Shown: positions 22,217-30,181 of the stretch, piece after piece
Layout: each line of letters begins with the position of its first letter
Position numbering within the stretch: the first letter of the stretch is position 1
From: SCUS01 sp966211675
GTDB taxonomy: Bacteria; Myxococcota_A; Polyangia; Polyangiales; Ga0077539
Length of the DNA: 30,181 bases
Direction: 5' to 3'
Assembly (NCBI GenBank): GCA_966211675.1
Contig: CBIHPK010000101.1
Span: 1-30,181 of the forward strand
Position numbers and translations under genes: made by a program
Notes under the pieces: model-generated
What the model was told of the DNA's origin: nothing
The model's input: only the letters and a program-made list of their open reading frames with translations
Database searches by the model: none

Positions 22217-23155
22217 TCACCCTCGCGCCCGATGTGCGAAGGCCGCCGCCGCGTCTCGGAGGGTCACGAACTCGTAGCCCGCCTCGCGCAGCGTGCCGAC
22301 CACCGCGCGCAGGGCGGCGGCCTTTCGGGACACCGGGACGCGCAGGTCGTGCTGGTGCGGAGCCAGCGCCCCGAGCCCGTCCGCGACGTCGAGCAGGTCC
22401 AGGCCATGAAGCTCCAGGTTGACCAGCGGACGCCCTACCATCTGCAGCGCCAGAAGCCGCGAGAGGGAGGGGCCCAGCAGCGAGAGCGTGGTGCCGATGA
22501 AGGGCAGGCGCGCGCCGCGGGTGACGCCAATGGGGAGCTCGACGAGGGAGGCCCCGAGCTCCGCCCGACGCCAGTAGGGGCGCGCCGGGAGGTAGGGGTC
22601 GGCGGGCGCGAGCAGCACCGCGGGCGAGTCGACGATGGAGCGGCTCTCCCGGCCGCGCGCCGCGATGAGCCCGATCGCGCCGGTCTTGGCGCCGTAGTAG
22701 GCAGGGCAGGGGAAGACCGAGCTGTCGTAGCCGAAGCCCTCCGCCGCGAGCACGTCGAAGAGCGCGTCGGTGATGGTGTAGCCCGGCGCGCGGAAGCCCA
22801 CGGGGCGGTGGCCCAGCACCCCGGCGAGGGCGTCGCTCGCGTCGCGCACCTCCGCGCGCATCGCCGCGGGGCCGAGGCGCACGAGGTCATAGCGGTGGCT
22901 GTGCGTGTGGTTGCCCAGCTCGTGCCCCGAGCGGTCGAGGCCGAGCACCGCGGAGCGGGCGATGGGCGCCTCGAGGTCGCGGCCGATCACGAAGAAGGTG
23001 GCGGGAATACCCAGGTCGGTAAAGAGCTCGCCGAGCCGCGGCACCGCGCGGGTGTAGACCGCGTGGGCGCTGTCGTCGGCGGGCATCGGGAGCCCGTGGA
23101 TGGCGTGGTAGCAGGGGACCTCGTCGAGGTCGACGGAGACGGCGCAGAGCTTCAT
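22217..23155 (-). CDS. Polysaccharide deacetylase (CE4/NodB-type)
   Basis: A 312-residue metal-dependent deacetylase that removes acetyl groups from a sugar. The NodB core is present: the catalytic/metal Asp region SVDLDEV (D9, D11), the zinc motif NHTHSH (H83-x3-H87) and RAPGY (122-126), with NLELHG (H in the C-terminal motif) later. No signal peptide is seen, so it probably acts in the cytoplasm on a lipid-linked or nucleotide-linked intermediate rather than on finished wall polymer. Its start lies 36 bp after the stop of the upstream GT4 gene in the same direction, so the pair is probably one operon: add a sugar, then deacetylate it. No ribosome site is evident before the ATG, which would fit translational dependence. 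Confidence 0.9.
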   Translation of the reverse strand: MKLCAVSVDLDEVPCYHAIHGLPMPADDSAHAVYTRAVPRLGELFTDLGIPATFFVIGRDLEAPIARSAVLGLDRSGHELGNHTHSHRYDLVRLGPAAMRAEVRDASDALAGVLGHRPVGFRAPGYTITDALFDVLAAEGFGYDSSVFPCPAYYGAKTGAIGLIAARGRESRSIVDSPAVLLAPADPYLPARPYWRRAELGASLVELPIGVTRGARLPFIGTTLSLLGPSLSRLLALQMVGRPLVNLELHGLDLLDVADGLGALAPHQHDLRVPVSRKAAALRAVVGTLREAGYEFVTLRDAAAAFAHRARG

Positions 23156-23191
23156 CGCGCGCAGACTAGCAGCGCGCGCGGGATGCGAGCT

Positions 23192-24658
23192 TCAGCCCAG
23201 GCGGGCTTGCGCGGGCGTGCGGACGGCGGGGACGTCGGGCAGGTCGTTCCAGGCGGGCTGGCGGCGGCCGTGCCGGTTGACCACGGCCGGGGGGCGCAGG
23301 TGGCCGAGGCCATACACGATGCTGTTGATGGCGAGCCAGCGGCCGCCGTGGAAGGCGGTCGCGAGGCGCGGATTGCCCATGCCCGGGGGGTTGGCGTCGC
23401 GGTGCGAGCGCGCGGCCTCGAAGGCGTCGAGGAAGCGCTCGAGCATCTTGTGCGGGGCCGAGCGGTCGTGGGCGCGGGCGGCGGCGTTGGTGGCCAGCGC
23501 CTGGCGGCGGCGGGGGTTGCGCAGCAGCGAGACCGCCGCGCGGGCGAAGCGCCAGTCGGCCATCTCGGCGTCGGGGCCGGGCTCGACGAGCAGCCCGGTG
23601 AGGTCGTGCTCGACCTGCTGCGAGACGCCCATGCCGTCGGCGAAGGCCACCACGGGCAGGCCCGACCAGAGGGCCTCGCTCACGACCTGGCCGTAGGTCT
23701 CCGAGAGGGAGGTGTACGTGAAGAGGTCGGCGTGGTGATACCAGGTGGGCAGCGCGCCCAGCGGAAACTCACCGGGGAAGTGGGTCTTCTCTCGGACGCC
23801 GAGCTCCTCCGCGGTGCGGCGGAAGAGGTCGTGGTCGGGGCCGTCGCCGAGGAGCGTGAGCGTCGCGTCGGGGTTGGCCGGGGCGATGTAGCGCGCGAAG
23901 ATCTCCAGCAGCCGCTCGACGGCCTTCTCGCGGGTGTGGCGGCACACCACCAGCAGCCGGGCGCCCTTGCGGAAGCCGCGAGGGAAGGGGTCGGGCCCCG
24001 GCGCGGTGTCGAAGATGCGGGGCTCCACGCAGCGGGGGATCACGTGGATGGGCGTGGTGACCCCGCGCTCCTCCCAGTACTGCTTGAGCCCGTTGGAGAG
24101 CACCACGAGGCCGTCGCAGCCGTTGTAGGCGCTGGCCGAGGTGCTGTCCGCGAGCTTCAGGAAGGACTTCTGGAAGAGCCAGTGCGCGGCCTTCGAGTCG
24201 TGCAGCGACTCGGGCATCACCACGGGATAGACGCTGGGGAGGTGCACCGTGTTGACGGCCACCAGGGGGATGCCGCGGGTCGCTCGGAGCCAGAGGCCGA
24301 GCTCCATCAGCTCGGTGGCCGTCTGGCCCAGCACCACGTCGAAGTCCCAGTCGCGCTTCTCGCGGAGGATGCCTTCGAGGGGCAGCGGGATGTAGACGCC
24401 CGGGTGGTTGTGCAGCGGGACGCTCGGCAGGCAGATGTGCCGCTCGGGGAGGTCTTCGGGCTTGGCGTCGGGGTCGCGAGGGCCGATGACGGTCACCTCG
24501 TGGCCGCGCTTGGTGAGCTCACGATAGAGAAACTGCGTCGCGAAGGTGGCCCCGTTGGCGTACGGGAGCCGCACGTAGTCGCTCAGGATGGCGATGCGCT
24601 TCGGCCAGCGGCTGCCGGTGGAGCGCGGTCGTTGGCGAGAGTTGTTGGGTGCGTTCAT
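23192..24658 (-). CDS. Family 4 glycosyltransferase (GT-B fold)
   Basis: A 488-residue GT4-type glycosyltransferase, expected to use a nucleotide sugar and retain anomeric configuration. The N-terminal acceptor domain begins RIAILSDYVRLPYANGATFATQFLYREL (21-48), with the glycine-containing loop that contacts donor phosphate. The C-terminal domain starts near 233 (ARLLVVCRHTREKAVERLLEIFA) and includes TLLGDGPD and the EX7E motif SETYGQVVSEAL (E320, E328), then GLPVVAF. The last ~100 residues are an extension with no recognised domain. AGGA lies 9 nt before the ATG. It is the first gene of the GT4-CE4 deacetylase operon and is divergent from the second GT4-deacetylase pair across 52 bp, which must hold both promoters. 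The acceptor is unknown. Confidence 0.92.
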   Translation of the reverse strand: MNAPNNSRQRPRSTGSRWPKRIAILSDYVRLPYANGATFATQFLYRELTKRGHEVTVIGPRDPDAKPEDLPERHICLPSVPLHNHPGVYIPLPLEGILREKRDWDFDVVLGQTATELMELGLWLRATRGIPLVAVNTVHLPSVYPVVMPESLHDSKAAHWLFQKSFLKLADSTSASAYNGCDGLVVLSNGLKQYWEERGVTTPIHVIPRCVEPRIFDTAPGPDPFPRGFRKGARLLVVCRHTREKAVERLLEIFARYIAPANPDATLTLLGDGPDHDLFRRTAEELGVREKTHFPGEFPLGALPTWYHHADLFTYTSLSETYGQVVSEALWSGLPVVAFADGMGVSQQVEHDLTGLLVEPGPDAEMADWRFARAAVSLLRNPRRRQALATNAAARAHDRSAPHKMLERFLDAFEAARSHRDANPPGMGNPRLATAFHGGRWLAINSIVYGLGHLRPPAVVNRHGRRQPAWNDLPDVPAVRTPAQARLG

Positions 24659-24710
24659 TGGAAGTGTCCTGACGAAGCAATTCCCGGAAGCTCTGGTAGA
24701 AGCGGTCGCC

Positions 24711-25880
24711 GTGAAGATTCTCGACGTGACGGAGTTCTTCTCTGAACGGGGCGGCGGCGTTCGCGCGTACCTAGCACAGCTCCTCCGGGAGGGGACATTG
24801 CGTGGCCATCAAGTGGTGGTCGTCGCTCCCGGCCCACGCGCCGAGGAGTCCACCGTTCATGGCGGAAGGCTCATCCGGGTGAAGGGCCCCGCCATGCCCT
24901 ACGACCCCAGCTACCACGCACTCTGGAACGTCCCGGCCCTGCGAGCCCTCATCGCCCGTGAGCGACCCGATGTGCTGCAGGCCTCGTCGCCGTACCTCGC
25001 GGCCTACATCGCCGCGACCCAGCCGTCCATTTCCGTGCGTTCGCTCGTGCTCCATTCAGACCAGATCGGGAGCTATGCACGACCCGTTCTCTCCCGCTGG
25101 ATCGGGGCAGAAGGCGCCGATCTCGCGGTCCGTCCGCTATGGGGAGGGCTGCGCGCGCTGGCCTCCCGCTTCGATCGCACGGTGGTCTCGGCCCGCTGGC
25201 TGGCCGATCGGCTGGCCGCCGCGGGCGTCCCCAGGGTGGTGCAGGCGCCCTTCGGCATCGACCGCTCCCGCTTCTCTCCGAGCCTGCGCGACGAGTCCCT
25301 CCGGGCCTCGCTGCTCGGCGCCTCGGCCGGCGACCCGAGGGCCCGGCTCGTGGTGATCGTCGGACGGCTCGCCCTGGAGAAGCGCGTGGCCCCGCTCCTC
25401 GACGCCCTCGCGCTCGTGGCCCGCTCGCGCCCGCTGGCGGTCGTCGTGCTGGGCGATGGACCCGAGCGCTCCCGCCTCGAAGCGCGCTCCCAGCGCCTGG
25501 GGCTCGGGGCCCAATTCATGGGATTCGTGACCGAGCCGGAGCGCTACGCCCGCACCCTCGCCAGCGCCGACGCCCTCGCTCACGCGTGCGCCGTGGAGAC
25601 CTTCGGCTTCGCGGTCGCCGAGGCCCTCGCCTCCGGCGTCCCGGTGCTCGCGCCCGCCGCGGGAGGAGCGGGCGAGCTCGTCGATGAGACCTGCGGCGTG
25701 ACCTATGACCCCGACGCCTCTCCAGTGGAAGCCGCGCTGGCCATGGAGCGGCTACTCGACCAGCCATCCGGCGCGCTCTCCGCAGGGGCCGTGGCCAGGG
25801 CATCGGCCATCCCCGCGGCCGGCGCGCACTTCGATGAGCTCTTCATGATCTATGAAGAGGCCATGAGGTCTGCGCGGTGA
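24711..25880 (+). CDS. Family 4 glycosyltransferase, first gene of GT-DUF2334 pair
   Basis: A 389-residue GT4 enzyme. The GTG at 24711 is chosen because (V/M)KILDVTEFFSERGGGVRAYL is a typical family N-terminus and the longer frame would run into the divergent GT gene; no good ribosome site is visible. The donor domain starts near 212 (RLVVIVGRLALEKRV), followed by VVVLGDGPER and the EX7E motif VETFGFAVAEAL (E296, E304), then SGVPVLAP. The sequence style recalls alpha-mannosyl or hexosyl transferases that build lipid-linked glycans; substrate cannot be read from the sequence. Its TGA overlaps the next gene's GTG (GTGA), so the deacetylase is translationally coupled. Confidence 0.88.
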   Translation: MKILDVTEFFSERGGGVRAYLAQLLREGTLRGHQVVVVAPGPRAEESTVHGGRLIRVKGPAMPYDPSYHALWNVPALRALIARERPDVLQASSPYLAAYIAATQPSISVRSLVLHSDQIGSYARPVLSRWIGAEGADLAVRPLWGGLRALASRFDRTVVSARWLADRLAAAGVPRVVQAPFGIDRSRFSPSLRDESLRASLLGASAGDPRARLVVIVGRLALEKRVAPLLDALALVARSRPLAVVVLGDGPERSRLEARSQRLGLGAQFMGFVTEPERYARTLASADALAHACAVETFGFAVAEALASGVPVLAPAAGGAGELVDETCGVTYDPDASPVEAALAMERLLDQPSGALSAGAVARASAIPAAGAHFDELFMIYEEAMRSAR

Positions 25881-26587
25881 TCCACGTATCCATCCACGAC
25901 GTCTCGCCGCGCTGGCGCTCCGAGGTCGAGACCGCCCTCGGCTGGTGCCACGACATCGGGGTCAAGCCGGGCCTGCTGGTGGTCCCCGACTTCCATCAGG
26001 GGGCGCCGCTGCGCGACGACCCGGAGTACGCGCGGCGGCTGCGGTCGCTCGCCTCCGACGGGCACGAGCTCTTCCTCCACGGGTACTTCCATCGATCGCT
26101 CCCCGGTGAGGGCCTCGGGCACTTCGTCGCCCAGCGAGTGGTCTCCGCGGGCGAGGCGGAGTTCGCCAGCTACGACCGCGAGGTGGGAGAGCGCTGGCTC
26201 GACGCGGGCGTGACCATGCTCCGAGAGCTCGAGCTCCCGATGCGCGGCTTCGTCCCTCCGGCGTGGGCGCGGCGCTCGTGGCTGATGCCCGCGCTGCGAG
26301 CGCGCGGCCTCGACTACACCGAGGACCAGCTCTTCATCTACGAGCCGTCGAGCGGCGCTCGGCGGTTCTGCCCCGCGCTCAACTACGCGAGCCGAACGCT
26401 GGGGCGACGGCTCTCCAGCGCCGCCTATGCTCGCCTGGCTCGGCTCTATCCGAGGGCGGGCGTCCCGGTGCGCATCGCGCTGCACCCGGCGGACGTGCAC
26501 CACCCGATGCTCGTCGACGAGACGCGCTCGCTGCTCGCCTGGGCCAGGGGGCGCACGACCGACGCCGTGGGCGACCTCTTCAGGTGA
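25877..26587 (+). CDS. DUF2334-type polysaccharide deacetylase
   Basis: A 236-residue protein of the DUF2334 branch of the NodB/CE4 superfamily. The N-terminal metal motif IHDVSP (H7, D8) and the zinc pair HGYFH (H68, H72) are present, as are FVPPAW and a C-terminal ALHPADVHHP His motif (normally contributing the general acid). There is no signal peptide. It starts with GTG overlapping the GT4 stop, so it probably modifies the sugar just added by that enzyme. Its 3' end overlaps the convergent third GT4 gene by 8 bp. It is distinct in sequence from the CE4 deacetylase 3 kb away, so the two pairs do not look like a simple duplication. Confidence 0.88.
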   Translation: MIHVSIHDVSPRWRSEVETALGWCHDIGVKPGLLVVPDFHQGAPLRDDPEYARRLRSLASDGHELFLHGYFHRSLPGEGLGHFVAQRVVSAGEAEFASYDREVGERWLDAGVTMLRELELPMRGFVPPAWARRSWLMPALRARGLDYTEDQLFIYEPSSGARRFCPALNYASRTLGRRLSSAAYARLARLYPRAGVPVRIALHPADVHHPMLVDETRSLLAWARGRTTDAVGDLFR

Positions 26588-27809
26588 GCGCCCGCTCGAT
26601 CTGGGCTTGGATGGCCCGGCCGTGGGCGTTGCCGCCGAAGCCCGCGATGACCGCCTCGCGCGCGGCGATGCCCTCGCGGCGGAGGCGCTCGGGGTCGCGG
26701 AGGTAGGCCAGCATCGCGTCGGCGAAGAGGCTGGTGGAGGGGGACGGGGGGAGGAGCGTTCCGGTGTGGCCGTCGCGCACCATCTCGCCGACGCCGCCCA
26801 CGTCGAAGGCCACCACCGGGCGCTCGTAGGCCATGCCCTCGATGACCGTGCGGGGCAGCGGGTCGGGGTACACCGAGGGGAGCACCACCACGTCGAAGTC
26901 CTGGAGCCAGGGCCTCACGTCCTCGGTGAACCCGGGGAAGAGGAAGCGGCCCTCGAGGCCGAGCTCCTTCACCAGCGCGCGGCACTCCTCGAGGTGGTCG
27001 CCGGGCAGGTCGGCGGGCGTGTCGCCGAGCACCACGAAGTAGGGCCGGTGGCGCTCCTCCGGGGTGCAGCGGTCGATGAGCTCGCGCGCCGCGCGGATCA
27101 TGTGGGGGTATCCCTTGCGCGGCAGGATGCGCCCCATGCTGCCGTAGATGAACGCGTCCTCCGGGACGAGGCTGCCCCGCAGCCCACCCGGCGTGGCGTC
27201 GCGGCGGTAGCGCTCCACGTCGACGGCGTTGTGCACCACCGCGACCTTCTCCGGCAGGCCCGGGAAGAGGGCCGCGGAGGCGTTGGAGACGCACACGATG
27301 CGCTTCACGTGGCGGCTGCGGGCGAGGGCGCCGTGCAGCGCTCGGCTCGCGTCGGGGATGGACGTGTAGCGCACGTGCCAGATCACCGGGGTGCCGGTGA
27401 GGTTGCCCACGATGCCGCCGACGAAGTCCGCGGTGGTGCCGTTGCAGTAGATGAGCTCCACGCCGCGCTCTCGCACGAGGCGGGGGAGCGTGAAGGCCAG
27501 GCGGCCCATGCGGCCGACGTTGAGCGCGAGCCGCGGAAGGCGCACCTGGAGCGGGGCGTCGAGGTCGTCGCGCTCGACCGCGCGGTCCCAGGGCTGCCAG
27601 GCGTTCTCGATGAGGTCGGCGTCGATGATGAGCTCGTCGACCACGCCCGCGTCGCGCAGGAGCCGGGCGATGGCGTCCTCCCGGGGCAGCAGCACCATGC
27701 GGTGGATCTCCGCCGGGTCGAGGAAGCTCAGGATCGCGTGCAGGCTGCGGCCGGGGCCGCCGTTGCGCGCGGTGTCGTTGATGAAGAGGACGCGTCGGGG
27801 GCGGGTCAC
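26580..27809 (-). CDS. Family 4 glycosyltransferase coupled to the MMPL transporter
   Basis: A 409-residue GT4 enzyme starting at a GTG that overlaps the transporter stop by GTGA. The N-terminus reads RRVLFINDTARNGGPGRSLHAILSFL; the NGGPGRS loop is the donor-phosphate site of GT-B enzymes. The donor domain includes FIYGSMGRILPRKGYPHMI and VVLGDTPAD. The family EX7E motif appears as DX7E (YPDPLPRTVIEGMAY), with Asp in place of the first Glu, a change tolerated in parts of GT4. VNHG-type acceptor determinants cannot be assigned. Because it is translationally coupled to a lipid-type transporter, it probably acts on the exported molecule. No signal peptide, so cytoplasmic or membrane-peripheral. 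Confidence 0.9.
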   Translation of the reverse strand: MTRPRRVLFINDTARNGGPGRSLHAILSFLDPAEIHRMVLLPREDAIARLLRDAGVVDELIIDADLIENAWQPWDRAVERDDLDAPLQVRLPRLALNVGRMGRLAFTLPRLVRERGVELIYCNGTTADFVGGIVGNLTGTPVIWHVRYTSIPDASRALHGALARSRHVKRIVCVSNASAALFPGLPEKVAVVHNAVDVERYRRDATPGGLRGSLVPEDAFIYGSMGRILPRKGYPHMIRAARELIDRCTPEERHRPYFVVLGDTPADLPGDHLEECRALVKELGLEGRFLFPGFTEDVRPWLQDFDVVVLPSVYPDPLPRTVIEGMAYERPVVAFDVGGVGEMVRDGHTGTLLPPSPSTSLFADAMLAYLRDPERLRREGIAAREAVIAGFGGNAHGRAIQAQIERALT

Positions 27810-30181
27810 TTCGCTCGCTCCTTGCGGCGGCGCACCAGCACCATCGCGGCGGGAAGGAGGATCATCGCCGTGGCGATGCAGGACACCTCGCCCGCGACGG
27901 CCAGGTAGCCGAAGGACTGCAGCGCCTGGTTGTCGGCCACGAGCAGAGAGCCATAGCCGATGATGGTCGTGAGCGAGCAGAGGGTGACCGCGCCGCCCAC
28001 GGAGCGCAGCCCGTCGCCCACGTCGCCGAGGTGCTCGACGCGGTCGTAGAGGTTCATCGCGTACTCGACGCCGATGCCGAAGGTGAGCGGCAGCGCGACG
28101 AAGTTGAGGAAGTTGAGGCGCACGCCGAGGTGCGCCGCGCCCCCGACGGTGAAGAGCACGCCAGAGAGCAGGGCGCCCAGCACCATCGCCGCGGGGCCGA
28201 GGCGGCGGGTCGCGAGCAGCGAGTGGAAGACCACCACCAGGAAGGCCGCGAAGGTGGCGCGAGGGCCGTCGGAGCTCATGGCGCGCACCATCTCCGCGAA
28301 GACCGTGGAGCGGCTCACCGTGGGCACCGTTCGGCCGTCGGCGAGGCGGACGTTCTGCGTGAGGTCCGCGACCACGATGAGCTTGCGCCCGTCGCTCGGG
28401 CTGAACCACGGCTTGTAGTAGACGAAGACGGGCGTTCCGAAACGACCTGATTTCTCGGTGAACTGCGCGCGCACCAGGGCCGGCAGCTCGTCCGGCTGCG
28501 GGGCGCGGAGGTCCTCCGGCGGGCGCCACTCGCGGGCGAGCGCGAGGTCGTCTCCGGAGAGCTCGGGGAGCACCGCGTCGATGTCCGCGCGGATGGTCTG
28601 GAGCAGCTCGAGCTTGCGGGCCATGGCGGCGGGCTGGCCGCCGAGGCGGTCCCACGCGGTCTCGACGTGGTCGATGTAGCGGCCGCCGGTGCGTTGCTGG
28701 TCGCGCTGGAGCAGCGCCGAGGAGAGCTCGAGCACGTCCTCGAAGCGGTCGGCGAGGAGGATGTCCGGCGAGCCGCCGCGGCCGACGAAGATGCGGTCGG
28801 CGCGGCTGCTCCAGGCGTCGGCGCCGCTGTGGCGCGAGCCGCGCGAGCCGAGGTTGGCGAAGTTGTACTCCCAGGGGTCGCGGAGGTACCGCGGGAGCGC
28901 GACCGCCGACCAGACGCAGAGGACAGCCCCCACGGCCAGGATCTGCTTCGGGTAGCGCGCGGTGAGCCACGCGATGGCGCCGGTGATGGGGGTGCGCGTA
29001 GGGGCCGAGGTGACGCGGGCGGCGCGGCGGGGGAAGAGCCTCGCGCGCAGGCCGTCGACCGCGGTGACCGTCGCCGGGACGACGATCATCGTGGCGCACC
29101 AGCAGAAGATCATCCCGACGCCGCCGATGAGGCCGAACTGCGAGAACCCGCGGAACGACGTCAGCATCAGCGTGCCGTACGCGAAGGCCGCCGCGAGGGC
29201 CGCGAGCTGCGTTCCGCGGCGGCAGATGACCGCGGCGTCGACCAGGGCGTCCTCCACCGAGTCGCCGAGCGCGCGCCGGTCGCGGTAGCGGGCGAGGTAG
29301 ACGATCCCGTAGTTGATGCCGTTGCCGGCGATGATGGACCCGAGGAAGGCCGTCGAGGCGTTGAGGTAGCCGAAGGCGAAGAAGGCCACGCTGAACGCGA
29401 GCCCCACGCCGGTGAGCATCGCGAGGCCGATGTGCGCGAGCGACGACAGCGAGCGGAAGAACAGGACGATCACCCCGAGGATGAGCACCACCGCGAGGCC
29501 GGAGGTCTTGATGGCCTCCTCCTTGAGCGCGTCGCGCTCGGCGATGGAGTTGGGGATGTCGCCGCCGAGGCCGACCTGAGCGCGGGGGTGGAAGCGCTCC
29601 GGGTGCACGTCGCGGATGATCCTCGAGACGCGGGTCATCAGCTGGTCGCCGATGCGGTCGCCGGTGCCCGAGGCGGGCGAGCGCAGCACGATGGCGAAGA
29701 GGGTGCCCTCCGGGTTGCGGAAATACCCGGTGGGGTATTGATCGACCTCGCGCGTGCGCTGGTGGAGCTGCGCGCGGAAGTGGTGGAAGGGCCTCGCGGC
29801 CGCAGACGCGTTCGCGGGTTCGGGCTCCACGGGCGTGCTGGTCGCGGTGGTGCTGGCCTGCGCGGCGGGGCGGCCGTGGTCGCTGCGGAGCTCGCTGCAG
29901 GACTCGTCGTCGAGGTCGACGTAGCCCGGCTGGGCGCGGCGGCGAGAGCGCTGGAGCTCGCAGGAGATCTCCTCGAGGTCGCCCACCTCGGCGTAGAGCC
30001 AGCGGCGCTGCCAGAAGAAGCGGCGGATCTCCTCGGGGCCGTGCTCGACGGTGCGCACCAGCGTCGTGGGGAGCGCGCGCAGCTGCGGCTCGAGCGCGTC
30101 GACGAGGCGTCGGTTGGCCTCAGGGTCGGGCGAGTCGAACACCACGAACATCGTCGCGCTGCCGCCGCCCATGCGCGCCAA
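27806..30181 (-). CDS. MMPL/RND-family transporter, N-terminal end cut by the window
   Basis: 791 residues are visible and the frame is open to the window edge, so the N-terminus is missing. The visible part begins in a periplasmic domain (1-225, with a Thr/Pro/Ala-rich insert at about 105-130), then a block of membrane helices (about 226-375: VVLILGVIVLFF, IGLAMLTGVGLAF and others), helix 7-like ILAVGAVLCVWSAVAL (about 414-430), a second large periplasmic domain (about 435-600) and a final helix block. The layout fits MMPL and HpnN-type lipid exporters driven by proton flow. The proton-relay GxG(I/V)DY motif is altered in both halves: GNGINYGIVYLARYR (N290) and GIGVEYAMNLYDR (E706). It shares an operon with the GT4 gene, suggesting export of a glycolipid or lipid-linked glycan. 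Confidence 0.92.
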   Translation of the reverse strand: MARMGGGSATMFVVFDSPDPEANRRLVDALEPQLRALPTTLVRTVEHGPEEIRRFFWQRRWLYAEVGDLEEISCELQRSRRRAQPGYVDLDDESCSELRSDHGRPAAQASTTATSTPVEPEPANASAAARPFHHFRAQLHQRTREVDQYPTGYFRNPEGTLFAIVLRSPASGTGDRIGDQLMTRVSRIIRDVHPERFHPRAQVGLGGDIPNSIAERDALKEEAIKTSGLAVVLILGVIVLFFRSLSSLAHIGLAMLTGVGLAFSVAFFAFGYLNASTAFLGSIIAGNGINYGIVYLARYRDRRALGDSVEDALVDAAVICRRGTQLAALAAAFAYGTLMLTSFRGFSQFGLIGGVGMIFCWCATMIVVPATVTAVDGLRARLFPRRAARVTSAPTRTPITGAIAWLTARYPKQILAVGAVLCVWSAVALPRYLRDPWEYNFANLGSRGSRHSGADAWSSRADRIFVGRGGSPDILLADRFEDVLELSSALLQRDQQRTGGRYIDHVETAWDRLGGQPAAMARKLELLQTIRADIDAVLPELSGDDLALAREWRPPEDLRAPQPDELPALVRAQFTEKSGRFGTPVFVYYKPWFSPSDGRKLIVVADLTQNVRLADGRTVPTVSRSTVFAEMVRAMSSDGPRATFAAFLVVVFHSLLATRRLGPAAMVLGALLSGVLFTVGGAAHLGVRLNFLNFVALPLTFGIGVEYAMNLYDRVEHLGDVGDGLRSVGGAVTLCSLTTIIGYGSLLVADNQALQSFGYLAVAGEVSCIATAMILLPAAMVLVRRRKERAK

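Noticed and set aside
22199..24745. An 848-codon open frame on the plus strand
   Set aside because: It is opposite the deacetylase and GT4 genes, whose family motifs are clear on the minus strand.

Overview
The window reads as a very GC-rich chromosomal segment (about 70% or more by eye) with strong G/C bias in third codon positions. The gene content suggests a member of the Myxococcota, perhaps of the Sandaracinaceae/Polyangiales type. The clues are membrane-anchored Hanks-type Ser/Thr kinases, an FHA-ABC exporter, a sigma-4.2-like regulator resembling Myxococcus AsgB, lysine-tailed HU, MopE-type metal-binding motifs, FG-GAP lipoproteins, and lipoproteins carrying CxxCH haem motifs. The taxon is an inference. 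I see no rRNA, tRNA, IS element, prophage or CRISPR array.

Layout. 1-3599 (+): a kinase-fold protein with a broken catalytic loop (cut by the window edge) overlaps by ATGA a canonical transmembrane Ser/Thr kinase. 3587-4123 (-): AsgB-like DNA-binding regulator. 4560-7093 (-): a GpsA-like protein translationally coupled to a PlsB-like acyltransferase, followed by a hairpin terminator. 7191-7869 (+): a small membrane protein with a CX4CH haem-like motif and a very small membrane protein. 7855-8538 (-): a FliA/WhiG-like sigma factor with a tandem-duplicated linker. 8631-9578 (+): PRPP synthetase. 9582-16997 (-): three consecutive large putative lipoproteins (FG-GAP propeller; MopE plus five beta-sandwich repeats plus NIDO-like; haem motif plus TolB-like propeller plus Cys-rich knots). 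17184-17777 (+): a type IV pilin-like protein. 17856-20870 (+): a large ABC exporter with three FHA or FHA-like domains. 20928-21876 (-): a WHy/LEA14-like lipoprotein and HU. 22217-30181: an envelope-glycan locus.

The glycan locus (22217-30181) is the most system-like part. Two glycosyltransferase + deacetylase pairs diverge from a 52-bp gap: GT4 + CE4 deacetylase on the minus strand, and GT4 + DUF2334 deacetylase on the plus strand, the latter overlapping by GTGA. They are flanked by an MMPL/RND transporter overlapping by GTGA a third GT4. I infer synthesis, N- or O-deacetylation and export of a cell-envelope glycolipid or polysaccharide. A second possible theme is phospho-signalling: kinase-like proteins at the left end and a multi-FHA ABC exporter 15 kb away recall the mycobacterial PknF-Rv1747 pair, although nothing in the sequence links the two directly.

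Most long alternative reading frames opposite these genes are GC-driven shadows and were left out. Starts were moved inward from the longest frame for the AsgB-like regulator (4123), GpsA-like protein (5507), acyltransferase (7093), cytochrome-like protein (7191), haem/propeller lipoprotein (16997), pilin (17184) and plus-strand GT (24711), on the basis of ribosome sites, signal peptides or family N-termini.
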